From: Sphaerochaetaceae bacterium
GTDB taxonomy: Bacteria > Spirochaetota > Spirochaetia > Sphaerochaetales > Sphaerochaetaceae
DNA length: 15,812 nt
Direction of reading: 5' to 3'
Assembly (NCBI GenBank): GCA_023231265.1
Contig: JALNVT010000038.1
Location: forward strand, 1 to 15,812
Under the pieces are notes generated by a model. The model saw nothing but the letters and a program-made list of their open reading frames with translations. It was not told the origin of the DNA and made no database searches. The translations under genes and the position numbers were made by a program. Shown here in pieces: positions 13,634 through 15,812 of this stretch (position 1 is its first letter; each line of letters starts with the position of its first letter).

Positions 13634-14539
13634 GTGAAAAAAGGATCGCAAAAACTTAGTGATAATGCTTATTCATTTGTACTTACCATACCGGCTGTTG
13701 TTTTGACTGTATCTTTTATTGTGGTACCAATAATTCAATCAATAATAATGAGCTTTGAAAAATATGGTGTTAAAAATATAATAAGCGGGAAAAAAGGAAC
13801 TTGGAATAATTTTAGAAACTATACCAAATTGTTTGAAACTGGCCAGATACCAGAGGCTGCTTGGCATACAATCGTATTTGTAATATTTGTAATTATTTTT
13901 CAATTTATCTTGGGAATGGCTCTAGCCTTGATTCTTAACAGAGATTTTAAAGGCTCTCGTTTTGTTAGATCGATAATGATGACACCTTGGGTTGTACCAA
14001 CAGTCATATCTGGTTTGATATGGATGTGGTTGTTTCAACCTCAATATGGATTTGTTAAATACTTAATAAGTTTTGTTACTAACGGGCGTGTAAATGACCT
14101 TGCTATTCTTAACAACCCGAGCACCGCTTTAGGCGGAATAGCAGTTGCTGCTCTTTGGAAACAGATACCTCTTATGACCCTTTTACTTCTGGCTGGATTG
14201 CAGAATGTTCCATCAGACATTTTAGAAGCAGCAACAATAGATGGCGCAGGTCCTGTAAAAAGGTTCTTTTCAATTACAATTCCGTTCATGGCTCCTGTAA
14301 TCAAGATTGCCGTATCTATGGAAATAATAGAGAACTTCAAACAGTTCCCGTTGTTCTGGACAATGACTGGAGGAGGTCCTAATGGATCAACGACAAACTT
14401 TGCAATATTGAGTTATAGAGAGGCATTTGTTTCAATGAATCTGGGCTCTGGTGCAGCAGTAACAACAATATGGATGATTTTGATGATAATTGTAGTTGGT
14501 TCTTATCAAAAAGCATTTATCGTCCAGGACATGAGTTAG
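13634..14539 (+). CDS. Sugar ABC transporter permease (CUT1, MalF/UgpA-like)
   Basis: A 301-residue inner-membrane permease with six hydrophobic segments. The EAA loop that contacts the ATPase is EAATIDGAGPVKRFFSITIP at about 198-217, and MTGGGPNGST near 244-253 is the usual MalF-type follow-on. I chose the GTG at 13634-13636 because AGGGGAG (13622-13628) lies five bases before it. An in-frame TTG at 13607 would add nine residues, but it lies inside the 13586-13614 stem-loop and has no ribosome site. The next permease starts ten bases after the stop. Confidence 0.92.
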   Translation: MKKGSQKLSDNAYSFVLTIPAVVLTVSFIVVPIIQSIIMSFEKYGVKNIISGKKGTWNNFRNYTKLFETGQIPEAAWHTIVFVIFVIIFQFILGMALALILNRDFKGSRFVRSIMMTPWVVPTVISGLIWMWLFQPQYGFVKYLISFVTNGRVNDLAILNNPSTALGGIAVAALWKQIPLMTLLLLAGLQNVPSDILEAATIDGAGPVKRFFSITIPFMAPVIKIAVSMEIIENFKQFPLFWTMTGGGPNGSTTNFAILSYREAFVSMNLGSGAAVTTIWMILMIIVVGSYQKAFIVQDMS

Positions 14540-14549
14540 GGGGAATGGT

Positions 14550-15386
14550 ATGAATAAAAAAAAGTGGCCCAAAGTTTTACGTGCAGTTATAATGATTGGC
14601 ATATTGTTGTTCCTCTTATTTCCAATTTATTGGATGCTAATTACAGCTTTCAAAACAAATATGGAAGCATATTTGTATCCACCATCTTTGTATCCACAAC
14701 ATGCAGTTTTGGATGGATTTATAAATCTGTTTACAGAGAACAATGAATTCTTCGTATACTACATAAATAATTTTTATGTGTCTTTTGCATCGGCTCTGAT
14801 TACATGTGTGATTGCAATATTTGCAGGATATTCAATTGCAAGATTCCATACTAAATGGAATAAGGTTTTTATGGCAATACTTCTATCCTCTCAGATGTTT
14901 CCAATAGTATCGAGAATGATAAGCTTGTATTCATTGATGAGTAAAGCTGGCATAATCAACACTCGCTATGGTTTGATTCTTGCCATCGTTGCAGCACAGA
15001 TTCCATTTTGCTGTCTTTTGCTTTCCTCATTCTTTATGAATATACCAAGAGAAATAGAAGAAGCTGCATATGTTGATGGTGCATCTAGAAATACAATTTT
15101 GTTTAAATTGATTACACCTCTAGTAACACCTGGTATTTTGGCTGTTGGTATTTATGCATTTCTCATGACTTGGGATGATTATCTACATGCAGCAACGTTG
15201 ATTCAGTCTGATGAACTTAGAACTTTATCAGTTGGAATTACATTGAGATATCTTGGGGAGCTTTCTTATGATTGGTCTCTCATTAACTGTATTTCAGTTA
15301 TCGGTACAATTCCAATGGTTCTTGTATTCTTCTTTTTCCAGAAGTATATGGTAAAAGGATTGGTGGCTGGTGCAGTAAAAGGGTAA
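14550..15386 (+). CDS. Sugar ABC transporter permease (CUT1, MalG/UgpE-like)
   Basis: A 278-residue inner-membrane permease pairing with the upstream MalF-like subunit. It starts with a basic tail and a first helix ending FPIYWMLITAFKT (24-36), typical of MalG-type subunits. The EAA loop is EAAYVDGASRNTILFKLITP at 171-190, and FLMTWDDYLHA at 204-214 corresponds to the usual WNEF-type segment. AGGGGGA (14538-14544) overlaps the previous stop codon and is five bases before the ATG, so translation is likely coupled. No ATPase gene for this transporter is in the window; CUT1 systems often share one encoded elsewhere. Confidence 0.93.
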   Translation: MNKKKWPKVLRAVIMIGILLFLLFPIYWMLITAFKTNMEAYLYPPSLYPQHAVLDGFINLFTENNEFFVYYINNFYVSFASALITCVIAIFAGYSIARFHTKWNKVFMAILLSSQMFPIVSRMISLYSLMSKAGIINTRYGLILAIVAAQIPFCCLLLSSFFMNIPREIEEAAYVDGASRNTILFKLITPLVTPGILAVGIYAFLMTWDDYLHAATLIQSDELRTLSVGITLRYLGELSYDWSLINCISVIGTIPMVLVFFFFQKYMVKGLVAGAVKG

Positions 15387-15423
15387 CTATAAAAAACGAC
15401 AAATATTTTTTGGGAGAAGAAAA

Positions 15424-15812
15424 ATGGAACATAAACGACAGGTTGTATTCATTATGACCGATACAACAAGATGGGACATGATTGGATGCTATGGCAATAA
15501 AGACATGAGCACACCAAATATTGATAAACTTGCAGAGGAAGGTGTTAGATATAATAAAGCTTACTCCACTCAACCTGTTTGTGGTCCGGCTAGAAGTGCA
15601 ATCTTTACAGGATTGTATCCTCATTCAAATGGTGGAATAACAAATACAGTTCCTTTGACTTCAGGAATCAAAACAATTGGAGAGTATCTTAAGCCAAATG
15701 GTATTGAGAGTGCTTACATTGGTAAGTGGCATCTTGATGGTGGTGATTACTTTGGTAATGGCATCTGTCCTGAAGGATATGATGAAGATTATTGGTATGA
15801 TATGAGATGCTA
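15424..15812 (+). CDS. Sulfatase, Cys-type, N-terminal part (cut by window end)
   Basis: The first 129 codons of a type I sulfatase; the gene continues beyond the window. GGGAG (15412-15416) precedes the ATG by seven bases. The start MEHKRQVVFIMTDTTRWDMIGCYG carries the first metal-binding Asp (D13), written TDT as in several sulfatase subfamilies rather than DD. The maturation motif is C53-G-P-A-R57 followed by SAIFTGLYPH, where the Cys is converted to formylglycine. GKWHL at 100-104 holds the conserved Lys and His. There is no signal peptide, so the enzyme should act in the cytoplasm on imported sulfated sugar. It lies 37 bases after the MalG-like permease, probably in the same operon. Exact substrate is unknown. 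A sulfatase-maturing enzyme must be encoded elsewhere. Confidence 0.9.
   Translation, partial: MEHKRQVVFIMTDTTRWDMIGCYGNKDMSTPNIDKLAEEGVRYNKAYSTQPVCGPARSAIFTGLYPHSNGGITNTVPLTSGIKTIGEYLKPNGIESAYIGKWHLDGGDYFGNGICPEGYDEDYWYDMRC

Noticed and set aside
15298..15624. Minus-strand open frame of 108 codons over the permease end and sulfatase start
   Set aside because: It is a shadow of the plus-strand permease and sulfatase genes, which have clear family motifs.

Overview
The window is AT-rich (roughly one third G+C by eye), densely coded and reads as chromosomal DNA of an anaerobic or fermentative spirochaete. The main clue is the two solute-binding proteins. Both have a short Sec signal, no lipobox cysteine, and the same A-x-G-x-x-E start to the mature part, a style I associate with Treponema, Spirochaeta and Sphaerochaeta relatives. 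This is inference from style; no rRNA or marker gene is present.

Layout. (1) 28-1399, minus strand: a two-gene operon encoding a DUF212/PAP2-like membrane protein and a DUF368 polyprenyl-phosphate transporter, a plausible undecaprenyl-phosphate recycling pair. (2) 1400-2137: an AT-rich regulatory region with two perfect LacI-type palindromes. (3) 2138-7201, plus strand: a mannitol-dehydrogenase-family polyol oxidoreductase, an MFS transporter and an Aquifex-type aconitase. Each has its own promoter-like sequence, and a good terminator closes the stretch. (4) 7397-7795, minus strand: a solitary IS200/IS605-type Y1 transposase whose catalytic His and Tyr positions are Cys and Phe. It lies between two minus-strand terminators. 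(5) 7898-11869, minus strand: a compact five-gene operon of ModE-like DNA-binding protein, FecCD-type permease, ATPase, SAM-dependent methyltransferase and periplasmic binding protein. The genes overlap or nearly abut and end in a terminator. (6) 11870-12282: a divergent regulatory region with one pair of palindromes facing the ModE-like operon and a different pair of operators facing the sugar operon. (7) 12283-15812, plus strand: a CUT1 sugar ABC transporter (binding protein and two permeases) followed by the first 129 codons of a Cys-type sulfatase cut by the window edge.

How the genes fit together. Region 3 looks like uptake and oxidation of a sugar alcohol under LacI-type control; the aconitase link is only positional. 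Region 5 combines a ModE-type regulator with a type II (FecCD/BtuCD-like) importer, which suggests molybdate or tungstate uptake. The embedded methyltransferase is unexplained and is the best candidate for something undescribed. Region 7 looks like import of a sulfated saccharide by an ABC transporter, followed by desulfation inside the cell, because the sulfatase start shows no signal peptide. No ATPase for the CUT1 transporter is in the window, and no tRNA, rRNA or CRISPR array was seen.
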